A stretch of 64,000 bases of DNA from contig NZ_JAKZGL010000003.1 of the NCBI RefSeq assembly GCF_022549355.1, positions 186,001 through 250,000 of the forward strand. Reading direction: 5' to 3'. Below, in pieces: positions 9,071 to 16,873 of the stretch. Made by a program: the position numbers and the translations under genes. Under the pieces are notes generated by a model, which was given only the letters and a program-made list of their open reading frames with translations, did not search any database and had not been told where the DNA came from. Numbering within the stretch: position 1 is the stretch's first letter; each line of letters starts with the position of its first letter. The stretch comes from Acinetobacter sp. NIPH 2699. Its GTDB lineage: Bacteria > Pseudomonadota > Gammaproteobacteria > Pseudomonadales > Moraxellaceae.

Positions 9071-9688
9071 ATGCGAGATCAAGGACGTTTAGTGGAATGG
9101 TTTGATGACAAAGGCTATGGCTTTATTCAACCCAATGATGCGAAGAAAGAGCGAGTTTTTCTACATATTAAAGACTTTGCTCGCACTGGCCCAAGACCGA
9201 TTGTGGGCTGTGCTTTAGATTATTTGGTGATTTTAGATGAGCGTGGTCGCTATCGCGCGCAACAAGTCGTTTATTTAAAAGCATCACAAGTGATTGAGCA
9301 TAAAGCCGCGCCTGTTCGACCGACCACAGCGACTGGATGGTCGTCGATGAAAGTCGGGATTGGGGTTTATATTGTCTTTATGGTGATTGCGAGTTTTAGC
9401 AAGCTATTGCCACCGTTTACCTTACTCTTTGTAAGTTTGATGAATGCACTGAGTTATTGGTTGTATTCACAAGACAAAGAAGCAGCACAATTGGGCAATC
9501 GTCGGATACCTGAACAGACTCTGCACATCGTTGATTCTTTGGGTGGATGGTGCGCTGGTTGGCTTGCCCAGCAAAAACTGAGACATAAAACACAAAAACA
9601 ACCGTTTCGTAAGATTTATTTCTGTACCATAGCTTTTCATATATTATTGATATGTTGGTTAATTTCTCCACTCAATATTTTTCATTGA
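9071..9688 (+). CDS. Cold-shock domain / DUF1294 fusion membrane protein
   Basis: 205 residues in two parts. Residues 1-75 form a cold-shock-like OB fold (GRLVEWFDDKGYGFIQP with the RNP1-type KGYGFI, then VFLHIKDF as RNP2). After a short linker come hydrophobic segments and the DUF1294 signature, with DKEAA, NRRIPEQTLH and LGGWCAGWLAQ. This fusion is a known architecture of unclear function; it would place a nucleic-acid-binding domain at the cytoplasmic face of the membrane. It follows thrB closely and precedes another small membrane protein, probably in one transcript. Confidence 0.88.
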   Translation: MRDQGRLVEWFDDKGYGFIQPNDAKKERVFLHIKDFARTGPRPIVGCALDYLVILDERGRYRAQQVVYLKASQVIEHKAAPVRPTTATGWSSMKVGIGVYIVFMVIASFSKLLPPFTLLFVSLMNALSYWLYSQDKEAAQLGNRRIPEQTLHIVDSLGGWCAGWLAQQKLRHKTQKQPFRKIYFCTIAFHILLICWLISPLNIFH

Positions 9689-9712
9689 GGGAGGTTTTGG
9701 AGCTAAATAAAA

Positions 9713-10105
9713 ATGAATTACTCTGTTGATCAAGACCCGAATCGCACTTTGACCTTGATTCTTTATGTGCTTTATATTATTGCGATTTTTAGCGGTGGTT
9801 TATTGGCGATCATTGCCTTGATTATTAACTATGTGAAACGTCGTGATGTACAAGGTTCAATTTTTGAAAGCCACTTTACTTGGCAAATTCGCACCTTTTG
9901 GTGGTATTTAGCGTGGAATATTATTGCCTTTATCCCATTTTTCTTCCTGTTTTTGACAGGCGATAATCCAAATGCATTTGCTGGTGTTGCGCTGTCTGGC
10001 ACAGTTTTCTGTGTATCAGTTATTTTTGTGGCATGGATATGGATCGTTTATCGCGCGATTCGTGGTTTGATTGCATTAAATGACAATAAACCGATGTATC
10101 AGTAA
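9713..10105 (+). CDS. DUF4870-like small membrane protein
   Basis: 130 residues with about three to four hydrophobic segments (residues 15-40, 60-85, 95-120). The patterns LYVLYIIAIFSGGLLAIIALIINYVKR and ESHFTWQIRTFWW resemble DUF4870/Tic20-like proteins, in which a charged loop follows the first helices. The function is unknown. It starts 24 bases after the cold-shock/DUF1294 gene, behind a GGAG-type ribosome-binding site, and is followed by a clear terminator, so it looks like the last gene of a thrB-containing transcript. Confidence 0.75.
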   Translation: MNYSVDQDPNRTLTLILYVLYIIAIFSGGLLAIIALIINYVKRRDVQGSIFESHFTWQIRTFWWYLAWNIIAFIPFFFLFLTGDNPNAFAGVALSGTVFCVSVIFVAWIWIVYRAIRGLIALNDNKPMYQ

Positions 10106-10114
10106 TTTGAACAG

Positions 10115-10145
10115 AAAGCGGATAATAATCTTATCCGCTTTTTTC
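10115..10145 (+). terminator. Terminator after DUF4870-like gene
   Basis: AAGCGGATAA pairs with TTATCCGCTT around a short loop, followed by T residues to about 10145. It ends the thrB - DUF1294 - DUF4870 transcript. Confidence 0.85.
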
Positions 10146-10215
10146 AATAAAATTTGAATATCACTTTATATCCTTAGATATCAATAACCATATATTTGAT
10201 TTTATAAAAAATTAC

Positions 10216-10234
10216 CTTCAAATTGTGTTTGAAG
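10216..10234. promoter_or_regulatory. Small inverted repeat upstream of monooxygenase-like gene
   Basis: CTTCAAA at 10216-10222 and TTTGAAG at 10228-10234 are exact complements with a 5-base spacer, 20 bases before the next start codon. It could be a repressor site, but it is short and AT-rich. Confidence 0.3.
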
Positions 10235-10253
10235 AATTTAAACAGGTTTAATT

Positions 10254-10577
10254 ATGATTATAGAGCATGTGCATTTAAATATTAAGCCAAATCAAAGTCA
10301 GGCTTTTGAAGCAGCATTTCAACAAGCCAAAGCGATTATTTATCCAATGGCTGGGCTGAATGCCGTGCAATTGATCAAGCATGTTCAAGATGATCAGCGT
10401 TATATTCTAATGATCTTTTGGGACAGAATTGAACATCATACCGAAGGGTTTAGGAAATCTGCGGCATATCAAGAATGGAAGGCATTACTACACCCATTCT
10501 ACGATCCGATACCAACGGTAGAGTACTATCAACCGCATATGTTGTTGAAGAAGAACCAACCACCAAACAAAGATTAA
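10254..10577 (+). CDS. Antibiotic biosynthesis monooxygenase (ABM) domain protein
   Basis: 107 residues forming a single ABM-type ferredoxin-like fold: an N-terminal strand MIIEHVHLNIKP, a helix rich in Q/A (FEAAFQQAKAI), the GLNAVQLIKHVQDDQRYILMIFWDRIEHH strands, and FRKSAAYQEWKALLHPFYDP. Small cofactor-free proteins of this kind act in quinone or haem-related oxidation or simply bind small ligands. Nothing nearby fixes the substrate. The gene converges on the EamA exporter with only 10 bases between stops. Confidence 0.8.
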   Translation: MIIEHVHLNIKPNQSQAFEAAFQQAKAIIYPMAGLNAVQLIKHVQDDQRYILMIFWDRIEHHTEGFRKSAAYQEWKALLHPFYDPIPTVEYYQPHMLLKKNQPPNKD

Positions 10578-10587
10578 TACGGAAGTT

Positions 10588-11481
10588 TTATTTTTCTTTG
10601 GGATGATTGAGTATTTTAAACTTCAACTCACTCACCAAAACCCCTAAGACCACCAGTAAACCACCAAATAATGCCAGTAGTGGCAACCGTTCACCTGCGA
10701 TACGCCCAAATAATCCTCCCCAAACAGGTTCGCCAGCATAAATGATGGCAGCACGGCTTGGATCAACCATACGTTGTGCCCAGTTCATCACAAATTGAAT
10801 CAATGCGCTCGCAAGCCCTAAGCCCACTGCGATCATCACTAAGGGCCAAGAAAAAGTTGGAATACTATGTTCGCCAACAAGAGGCATACTGGCAAAAGAC
10901 AGTCCAGAAGCAACCACCAACTGAACCACCGTGACACGTCTCAGATTTACTTTCCCTGCAAAATAACCAATCAAAATAATTTCTAAGGCAATCACAAAGG
11001 CACAGATCAGGGTGAGTATTTGCCCATAATTTAGGCTAATACTTGAAAAGCCATTTCCTGTTAAGAACACTAAACCGGTAAATGCCAAGCTTGTACCGAT
11101 CCATGTCATTAAGGATGGTCTTTTCTGGAAAATGATCCACATTAATACTGGAACCAGTGGAACATAAAGTGCTGTCAGAAAGGCTGATTCACTACTGAGA
11201 ATGGTCTGTAAGCCAATGGTCTGTGTACCATAACCAATTGCAATCATGATACCAATCGCTGTACCAGCAAGCGTTTCTTTGAGCGTCAAGCCGCGAATAG
11301 ATTTCATCGAAATAAGGAAGATCACCAATGCCGCTACCGCAAAGCGGCAACCGACAAAAAACATCGGCGTACTAAAATTCAGCGCATATTGCACGGCTAA
11401 AAAAGTTCCGCCCCAAATCATGGTAATAAAAATCAGTGCGAGTTGTGCTGCTTTTGGAGAGGATGAGAGATTCGATAACAT
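10588..11481 (-). CDS. EamA-family (DMT superfamily) exporter
   Basis: 297 residues with ten hydrophobic segments arranged as two EamA repeats, the usual length of the drug/metabolite transporter family. The N-terminal region MIWGGTFLAVQYAL contains the typical WGxxF motif. Members export amino acids, sugars or drugs with protons. No substrate can be read from sequence or neighbours. The gene is monocistronic, converging on the ABM gene; a divergent gap of about 150 bases separates its start from hisA's terminator. Confidence 0.88.
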   Translation of the reverse strand: MLSNLSSSPKAAQLALIFITMIWGGTFLAVQYALNFSTPMFFVGCRFAVAALVIFLISMKSIRGLTLKETLAGTAIGIMIAIGYGTQTIGLQTILSSESAFLTALYVPLVPVLMWIIFQKRPSLMTWIGTSLAFTGLVFLTGNGFSSISLNYGQILTLICAFVIALEIILIGYFAGKVNLRRVTVVQLVVASGLSFASMPLVGEHSIPTFSWPLVMIAVGLGLASALIQFVMNWAQRMVDPSRAAIIYAGEPVWGGLFGRIAGERLPLLALFGGLLVVLGVLVSELKFKILNHPKEK

Positions 11482-11589
11482 GCTTTAGAAACAGGAAAAA
11501 TCAACTTTATATTGTGTATAAATTGATAGGTTTTATGCAAGAAAAATAATCTAATTTATTTCAGTTGAGGCGATTTATTTCACTCAAAA

Positions 11590-11613
11590 TAAAAAAGAGC
11601 CTGACGGCTCTTC
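11590..11613 (-). terminator. Terminator of hisA
   Basis: AAGAGCC and GGCTCTT form a stem around TGAC, and on the minus strand T residues follow. It is about 15 bases past the hisA stop codon. Confidence 0.85.
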
Positions 11614-11627
11614 TTTAAGCGTTGTGT

Positions 11628-12359
11628 TTAGAGGCGATCTTCATCTAACAATAACTGGGCGTCACGAAGACTCAATGTGCCTTCATAAATCGCACGACCT
11701 GTAATCGCACCTAAAATGCCTGTCTGACCTTTTAAATGACGCACATCGTGAAGATTGGTCACGCCGCCAGAGGCAATCACAGGCAAACCTGAATATTGTG
11801 CCAAGTTGACAGTCTGTTCAACGTTGACGCCTTGCATCATGCCATCACGTGCAATATCGGTGTACACAATGCTCGACACGCCTGCATCGGCAAAGCGTTT
11901 AGCAAGATCAGTGGCTTTCACATCAGTGACATTGGCCCAACCATCTGTTGCCACCATACCATTGATGGCATCAATGCCTACGATGATATGACCTGCAAAG
12001 CGTTTACATGCTTCGTCCACGAACTCAGGGTTTTGAACCGCTTTGGTTCCAATAATGACGAACGAGACACCTGCTTCAAGATAGTGTTCGATCGTTTCCA
12101 GTGAACGGATGCCGCCACCGATTTGAATAGGGAGTTCTGGTTGGGCACGCGCAATTGCCTCAACCACAGGTTTATGAATGGGCGTACCAGCGAAAGCACC
12201 ATTTAAATCAACTAAATGTAAACGGCGTGCGCCTTCATCCACCCAGTGTTGTGCAGTTGCGACAGGATCATCAGAGAACACAGTATCGTCTTCCATACGC
12301 CCTTGTTTTAAACGAACACATTTGCCATCTTTCAGGTCAATTGCAGGGATGATTAGCAT
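11628..12359 (-). CDS. hisA: Phosphoribosylformimino-AICAR-P isomerase
   Basis: 243 residues. HisA opens the ribose ring of ProFAR to give PRFAR, the substrate of HisF-HisH. The barrel starts [17 protein letters not shown], with the catalytic Asp in AIDLK (Asp8); GGGIR and ASGGV are the phosphate-binding loops, and the second catalytic Asp is in the YTDIARDG loop. The ATG at 12359 has GGAG about seven bases ahead; 21 more codons are open upstream but are not family-like. The gene follows an RNase D-like gene on the same strand with 66 bases between them. Confidence 0.97.
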   Translation of the reverse strand: MLIIPAIDLKDGKCVRLKQGRMEDDTVFSDDPVATAQHWVDEGARRLHLVDLNGAFAGTPIHKPVVEAIARAQPELPIQIGGGIRSLETIEHYLEAGVSFVIIGTKAVQNPEFVDEACKRFAGHIIVGIDAINGMVATDGWANVTDVKATDLAKRFADAGVSSIVYTDIARDGMMQGVNVEQTVNLAQYSGLPVIASGGVTNLHDVRHLKGQTGILGAITGRAIYEGTLSLRDAQLLLDEDRL

Positions 12360-12425
12360 GCTTTCGCTCCTTGCGTCATCATAGAGTTTAAATTGGCTAC
12401 ATATTAGCAAAGTATTGATCAATCG

Positions 12426-13085
12426 CTAAGCCTTGGATGTTGAACCTTTGAGTATTCTGATGATTTGTTGTTGCTGTGGACTTAATAACCGATGCTGATA
12501 GAGATGTTCAAAGATTAACAGAGCTGTATACGCGTCTGCTGTGGCGTATGCAATTTGCTGAGGGCTTAACTGTTTAACGGACCAATTCGAGGTGCTTATT
12601 TTTTTACTTTTAGCAAAATAACGATGAAAGAGTAGGGCAACTGCTGTCTGTATACCGACTTGAGTGCGGTAACCAAAACTCGCAAAGCTTTTAGAAAGCT
12701 CAATCAGTTGTTTAGGCTCAATTCCTTTAGCACGGAAAATACTGGCATCATTTTTGAGTCCAAAACCAACTTTGAGTTGTTGTTCACTTTCTAAAATAGG
12801 TTTTAAGAAATTCAAAATCTCAGGTGTGACTTGGAAAAGATAAGCTTTGTCATGGGTAGCTAACTGGATTAAATGTGGTCCTGTCGATTTTTCACCCACT
12901 TTAAATGTGGGTTTAGATTCTGTATCGAAACCAAAAATGAGAATGGCGTTGAGTTCAGCTTGAACTGCTAAACATTGTTCGAGTGTTTGAATGACCAGAA
13001 TATTTTCATGGTTTAAATTTTGAAAGGCGGGTAATGCTCTGATCTGTTCTTTGGTTAAAGGAATCATTGGTTGCTGCATTTCCAT
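12426..13085 (-). CDS. RNase D-like 3'-5' exonuclease domain protein
   Basis: 219 residues, a single DEDD exonuclease domain. The three motifs are visible: Exo I FGFDTESKP, Exo II VGFGLKNDAS, and Exo III ATADAYTALLIF (with Tyr five before the Asp, the DEDDy subtype). It lacks the HRDC domains of full-length RNase D, so it is a stand-alone nuclease, perhaps acting on RNA 3' ends. The gene lies between hisA and a DUF805 gene in the same orientation. Two Met codons (13085 and 13079) are possible starts. Confidence 0.88.
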   Translation of the reverse strand: MEMQQPMIPLTKEQIRALPAFQNLNHENILVIQTLEQCLAVQAELNAILIFGFDTESKPTFKVGEKSTGPHLIQLATHDKAYLFQVTPEILNFLKPILESEQQLKVGFGLKNDASIFRAKGIEPKQLIELSKSFASFGYRTQVGIQTAVALLFHRYFAKSKKISTSNWSVKQLSPQQIAYATADAYTALLIFEHLYQHRLLSPQQQQIIRILKGSTSKA

Positions 13086-13135
13086 CTTTATTAAAACTCA
13101 AGCCATTTGTTGGAGCTTAAACGTTTTCGTCTAGA

Positions 13136-13166
13136 TGAAAAAGCCAAGTAGCAGAACTTGGCCTTT
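13136..13166 (-). terminator. Terminator of DUF805 gene
   Basis: GCCAAG and CTTGGC form a stem around an 8-base loop; on the minus strand T residues follow. It separates the DUF805 gene from the exonuclease gene. Confidence 0.75.
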
Positions 13167-13181
13167 AATCAAGGGAAATAT

Positions 13182-13721
13182 TTATTCAGAATAGTTTTGT
13201 TGATATTCCATTTGGATTTGTTGGCTTCTTTCTATGTAACCCTGATACGCTGGCAGCGCGATTGCTCCGATAATACCGAAAACAAATGCCAGTGGAAGAA
13301 TCACAATATAGATCCAGCCCAATACTTTTTCCCAACCTGCTGTTTCCCGCAGAGGACCATAATTATTTTCACCGTCCGAGCCTTTTGCAGCGAGCAGATA
13401 GATTAAAAATATAAGGTTAAAGAAGGGAATAAGCATTAACAATGATAGCCAGCCCGTTTGATTGCGATCATGTAAACGGCGAATAGTAAAAATAAAAGAG
13501 ATATAGATCATTGCAGCATAAATCACAATGAAAAGTAGTACGGTGATTAAGGGAAAATCACTATTTACTAGAAGATTGCCACCAAAACTTGCGAAGGCCA
13601 AAATGAAAATCACGATACAGAAAACAATCGTCATTAACATTGTCCATGCAGCAAAAGACAATCGACCAAAACGACCTTTAGCGCTGAGTGGTTTATCTAC
13701 GGTTTGGATAGGTGAATTCAT
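13182..13721 (-). CDS. DUF805 family inner-membrane protein
   Basis: 179 residues with four hydrophobic segments. The DUF805 landmarks are present: GRFGRLSFA near the N-terminus, IRRLHDRNQTGW in the middle, and GSDGENNYGP toward the C-terminus. Unlike minimal DUF805 proteins it has an extra C-terminal membrane segment (VLGWIYIVILPLAFVFGIIGAIALPAYQGY) followed by a Gln-rich tail, which resembles a pilin-like helix. The function is unknown. It lies alone between hisH and the exonuclease gene, with its own terminator. Confidence 0.85.
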   Translation of the reverse strand: MNSPIQTVDKPLSAKGRFGRLSFAAWTMLMTIVFCIVIFILAFASFGGNLLVNSDFPLITVLLFIVIYAAMIYISFIFTIRRLHDRNQTGWLSLLMLIPFFNLIFLIYLLAAKGSDGENNYGPLRETAGWEKVLGWIYIVILPLAFVFGIIGAIALPAYQGYIERSQQIQMEYQQNYSE

Positions 13722-13870
13722 TTTTATTCCTATTTAGGTGTTTTTATACAATTGTTTAAATGGAGTGATCTGTATAGTTGGGGATAATAAAGAAAATAAT
13801 ATGAGAATTACAGAATATTTTGATAAAAGCAGATCAAATGCATGGATTTAATCTGCTACAGTTTTTGTAA

Positions 13871-14488
13871 TTAGATGTTCCATTCCACAAAGTTTTTCAA
13901 CAACTGCAAACCTGCGGTATGACTTTTTTCAGGGTGGAATTGCGTGGCAAATAAATTATCTTTATGAATTGCGGTACAGAAATTCACACCATAATCACAG
14001 GTTGCTGCAATAACAGTCGAATCTTGTGGTTCAACATAATAGCTGTGCACAAAGTAGAAACGCGCATCTTGCTCAATGTTGTTCCACATCGGATGACTTG
14101 GATCAAGTTGATGCACTTGGTTCCAACCCATGTGAGGTACTTTTAGATTTGGTGTTTCTGGGAAATGTTTAACTACGCCATCAAAAATACCGAGTGCATC
14201 CACACCACCATTTTCTTCAGATGTTTGCAGTAGGGCCTGCATACCGACACAAATCGCTAAAACAGGCTTGTTGAACGCGGCTTGGCGAACCACTTCATCA
14301 ATGCCAGCCTCATGCATGCCTTGCATACAATCACGCATTGCCCCTACACCTGGAAATACGATTTTATCGGCTTTGGTAATCAGTTTCGGGTCATTGGTGA
14401 CATCAACAGTCGCACCGACATGTTCCAAGGCTTTTGCCGCAGAGTGCAAATTGCCCATACCATAGTCAAGTAAAGCAATACGCGTCAT
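13871..14488 (-). CDS. hisH: Imidazole glycerol phosphate synthase, glutaminase subunit
   Basis: 205 residues, a class I glutamine amidotransferase that supplies ammonia to HisF. The nucleophile is Cys80 in AICVGMQ, and the His-Glu pair is in QFHPEKSH near residue 187. The N-terminus [16 protein letters not shown] is standard. Its ATG overlaps the hisB stop codon by one base (TAATG), so the two are translationally coupled. Its partner hisF is more than 6 kb away on the same strand. Confidence 0.97.
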   Translation of the reverse strand: MTRIALLDYGMGNLHSAAKALEHVGATVDVTNDPKLITKADKIVFPGVGAMRDCMQGMHEAGIDEVVRQAAFNKPVLAICVGMQALLQTSEENGGVDALGIFDGVVKHFPETPNLKVPHMGWNQVHQLDPSHPMWNNIEQDARFYFVHSYYVEPQDSTVIAATCDYGVNFCTAIHKDNLFATQFHPEKSHTAGLQLLKNFVEWNI

Positions 14489-15081
14489 TACAAGCTACCT
14501 TTGGTCGAAGCAATGGTATTTTCTGCACGTGGATCAACTTCACAAGCCATCCGCAGCGCGCGCGCTAACGCTTTAAATACACTTTCAATCTGGTGGTGGC
14601 TGTTTTTACCTTTCAGGCTATCAATATGTAAGGTCATCAGGGCGTGATTGACAAAACCTTGGAAAAACTCCGAAAATAAATCGACATCGAAGCTGCCAAT
14701 ACGGGCACGAGTGAATGGAATATCCATAAATAAACCCGGGCGACCTGATAAATCGACCACAACGCGAGACAATGCTTCATCAAGTGGCGCATAAAAATGA
14801 CCATAACGACGTAGGCCTTTTTTATCGCCTAAAGCTTGTGCAAAGGCTTGCCCTAAGGTGATTCCACAGTCTTCTACTGTGTGGTGATCGTCAATTTCAA
14901 GGTCACCATCACAATGAATATCGATATCAAATAGACCATGGCGCTTGATTTGATCAATCATATGGTCTAAAAATGGAACTCCAGTGTTGAGTGTGCCTTG
15001 ACCAGTACCATCGAGATTGAGACGAACTCGAATTTTTGTTTCGTTGGTATTTCTTACCACTTCACTGATACGTTGCGTCAT
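14488..15081 (-). CDS. hisB: Imidazoleglycerol-phosphate dehydratase
   Basis: 197 residues, the monofunctional form without the phosphatase domain of enteric HisB. It dehydrates IGP to imidazole acetol phosphate using Mn. Metal-binding motifs [14 protein letters not shown] and HHQIESVF are visible. The ATG at 15081 ([12 protein letters not shown]) fits the family; a start five codons upstream is possible. It is the first gene of a hisB-hisH pair, divergent from the PanZ-like acetyltransferase gene. Confidence 0.96.
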   Translation of the reverse strand: MTQRISEVVRNTNETKIRVRLNLDGTGQGTLNTGVPFLDHMIDQIKRHGLFDIDIHCDGDLEIDDHHTVEDCGITLGQAFAQALGDKKGLRRYGHFYAPLDEALSRVVVDLSGRPGLFMDIPFTRARIGSFDVDLFSEFFQGFVNHALMTLHIDSLKGKNSHHQIESVFKALARALRMACEVDPRAENTIASTKGSL

Positions 15082-15185
15082 GGACACGTTCCTCAAAAAA
15101 CGTCAAAAATGATTAAATTAAAAACCGATAGTTTCGCTGTGACGAAAAAGTGACAGCATCATAGTTTGCTCAGGAGGGTTAATCA

Positions 15186-15563
15186 ATGCCTATTAGCGTA
15201 CACGCTTACAGTTCTCTAGATCATCTAGGGATTCGTACCCAGCTAGAGCGACTTTACGATACCAGCCCAGAGTTTGGTGATGGACAAGATGCTGTGGAGC
15301 AACTTGAACAAAATCTACAGCAATATACCACAGTTTATACTGCCGAATTTAACACCAAAATTATAGGTGCAATTTGGGCAACAGGGCAAGGAGAAAGCCG
15401 TGTTTTAGAATATATCGTGGTACATCCAGCTAACCGCGGGCGTGGTGTTGCAGAACGTTTGGTTGAAGAGGTCTGTCGTTTTGAAGAAGAGCAAGGGGTA
15501 AAACAGTTTGAACCAGGGTGTGGTGCAATTCATCGTTGCTTATCGCATATTGGTAAAATCTAA
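15186..15563 (+). CDS. GNAT-fold protein, PanZ/PanM-like
   Basis: 125 residues. It has the GNAT core, with the acetyl-CoA loop in VVHPANRGRGVAERLVEE, but is short and ends soon after the fold (GCGAIHRCLSHIGKI). This resembles PanZ (PanM), which binds acetyl-CoA and promotes self-cleavage of the aspartate decarboxylase PanD, regulating pantothenate synthesis. The identification rests on size and overall pattern, so an ordinary N-acetyltransferase remains possible. A strong AGGAGG precedes the start. It is divergent from hisB and upstream of tandem tRNA-Phe genes. Confidence 0.65.
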   Translation: MPISVHAYSSLDHLGIRTQLERLYDTSPEFGDGQDAVEQLEQNLQQYTTVYTAEFNTKIIGAIWATGQGESRVLEYIVVHPANRGRGVAERLVEEVCRFEEEQGVKQFEPGCGAIHRCLSHIGKI

Positions 15564-15631
15564 ATAGGTGGTGGGGCATTGTTGTCTTTGCCGCAAAATT
15601 AAACGCTAGATAGAAAAATCCGCAAATTTGC

Positions 15632-15660
15632 TTGACGGATTTTGGCAAACATTGTTTAAT
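15632..15660 (+). promoter_or_regulatory. Promoter of tRNA-Phe copy 1
   Basis: TTGACG at 15632-15637, a 17-base spacer, and TTTAAT at 15655-15660, followed by a GC-rich discriminator ACGCCC. The tRNA starts 11 bases after the -10 box. Confidence 0.8.
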
Positions 15661-15671
15661 ACGCCCACTTT

Positions 15672-15747
15672 GGCGCGATAGCTCAGTCGGTAGAGCAACG
15701 GATTGAAAATCCGTGTGTCCCCAGTTCGATCCTGGGTCACGCCACCA
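15672..15747 (+). tRNA. tRNA-Phe (GAA), copy 1
   Basis: 76 bases including an encoded CCA. The anticodon loop reads TTGAAAA (anticodon GAA). D and T arms are normal (GTTCGATCC). The acceptor stem GGCGCGA against TCACGCC leaves a C:A mismatch at positions 5:68, the same in copy 2. Confidence 0.97.
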
Positions 15748-15762
15748 TGATTTGTATTTTCA

Positions 15763-15790
15763 ATCCCTGATCCCATCAGGGATTTTTTTT
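15763..15790 (+). terminator. Terminator of tRNA-Phe copy 1
   Basis: ATCCCTGA (15763-15770) pairs with TCAGGGAT (15775-15782), followed by eight T residues. Confidence 0.9.
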
Positions 15791-15858
15791 GTCCAAAATT
15801 TTTGCAGCACACTTTTGGATAAGAAATGGTCATTTAAATCAAAAGCTCAGGATAGTTG

Positions 15859-15887
15859 TTGACTATTTATCTGAGATACGGCTTAAT
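15859..15887 (+). promoter_or_regulatory. Promoter of tRNA-Phe copy 2
   Basis: TTGACT at 15859-15864, a 17-base spacer, and CTTAAT at 15882-15887, with a GC-rich discriminator ACACGCC before the tRNA. The same layout as copy 1 shows that the two tRNAs are separately transcribed. Confidence 0.75.
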
Positions 15888-15897
15888 ACACGCCATT

Positions 15898-15973
15898 GGC
15901 GCGATAGCTCAGTCGGTAGAGCAACGGATTGAAAATCCGTGTGTCCCCAGTTCGATCCTGGGTCACGCCACCA
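15898..15973 (+). tRNA. tRNA-Phe (GAA), copy 2
   Basis: Identical over all 76 bases to copy 1, including the C:A mismatch at acceptor positions 5:68 and encoded CCA. The spacer between the copies is unrelated outside the tRNA, so the identity is confined to the gene. Confidence 0.97.
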
Positions 15974-15981
15974 TATTCAAA

Positions 15982-16011
15982 AAGCCTCAAACGAAAGTTT
16001 GGGGCTTTTTT
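15982..16011 (+). terminator. Terminator of tRNA-Phe copy 2
   Basis: AAGCCTCAAAC and GTTTGGGGCTT form an 11-bp stem (one G-U) capped by a GAAA tetraloop, followed by a T run. Confidence 0.9.
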
Positions 16012-16082
16012 TATATGAGAAATATTTAGACTGTGTTATTTATTATTCTTGTCTTCATAGAACACTCAACAATAAAAAAGCC

Positions 16083-16808
16083 ATGAAAGATTTATTTTCT
16101 GAACAAAGTGAACTTTATCAACAGGCACGCCCAACTTATCCACAATTGTTGGTTGAAGCGCTTCTAAAGCATGTATGTGGTTTTGAGCAGGCTTGGGATT
16201 GTGGGGCTGGCTCAGGGCAATTCACACAATTACTTGCACCGCATTTTCACAAGGTGATCGCCACTGATATTAGCCAAAACCAGTTAGATCATGCACCGCC
16301 TATGGCAAATGTATAATATCTCCAGCAAGCCGCAGAGCAAATGTATTTCCCAGACCAAACTTTTGATTTAATTACGGTGGCTCAAGCGATTCATTGGTTT
16401 GATTTTGAAAAGTTTTATGCTGAGGTCAAACGTACTCTAAAGCCTGACGGTGTATTTGCGGTGATTGGTTATGGTCTTTTACATATTGATGATGTGGATT
16501 TGAATCGTCGTATTACGCAGTTATATGCAGAGACTTTAAATGGCTTTTGGGATGCTGAGCGTCGATATATTGATGAGCATTATCAAACTATTCCATTTCC
16601 TTTTCAGGAAATCGGCATGCCTTCATTTGATATTGAGTTGAGATGGACAGGGGCACAGTTGTGGGATTATCTAAATACATGGTCTGCGGTCAAACATTAT
16701 CAAAAACAGCGCAATGTGAATCCATTGGCGCAATTGCATGATATTTTGGAAATGCAAAAGGCAATAAAAGTTTCGTTTCCAATCTTGTTACGAGTAGGAC
16801 GAATATAA
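16083..16808 (+). pseudogene. Class I SAM-dependent methyltransferase, interrupted by an in-frame stop
   Basis: The reading frame codes for a YcgJ/UbiE-like methyltransferase of about 241 residues, but codon 78 (16314-16316) is TAA. Before it: MKDLFSEQSELYQQARPTYP, the SAM-binding motif AWDCGAGSGQFT and the acidic ATDISQNQL. After it, in the same frame: YLQQAAEQM, LITVAQAIHWFDF and a normal-looking end LLRVGRI. Homologues usually have Glu before YLQ, so a single G-to-T change (GAA to TAA) would explain the stop. No frameshift is needed. Translation could restart at ATG 16341, but the product would lack the SAM site. No other gene shares its transcript. Confidence 0.85.
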
Positions 16809-16824
16809 AAATTGAAATATGAAA

Positions 16825-16853
16825 ATAAAAAAGCATGCTTTCACATGCTTTTC
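16825..16853 (-). terminator. Terminator of CoA-transferase gene
   Basis: AAAAGCATG (16829-16837) and CATGCTTTT (16844-16852) form a 9-bp stem; on the minus strand a T run follows. Confidence 0.8.
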
Positions 16854-16873
16854 TAAGGTAAATAGAGGGTTTG

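Noticed and set aside
9071..9688. Cold-shock/DUF1294 fusion as a novel architecture
   Set aside because: This domain pairing is already known in many proteobacteria.
15748..15897. Segmental duplication explaining the two tRNA-Phe genes
   Set aside because: Identity stops at the tRNA ends; promoters and terminators have different sequences.
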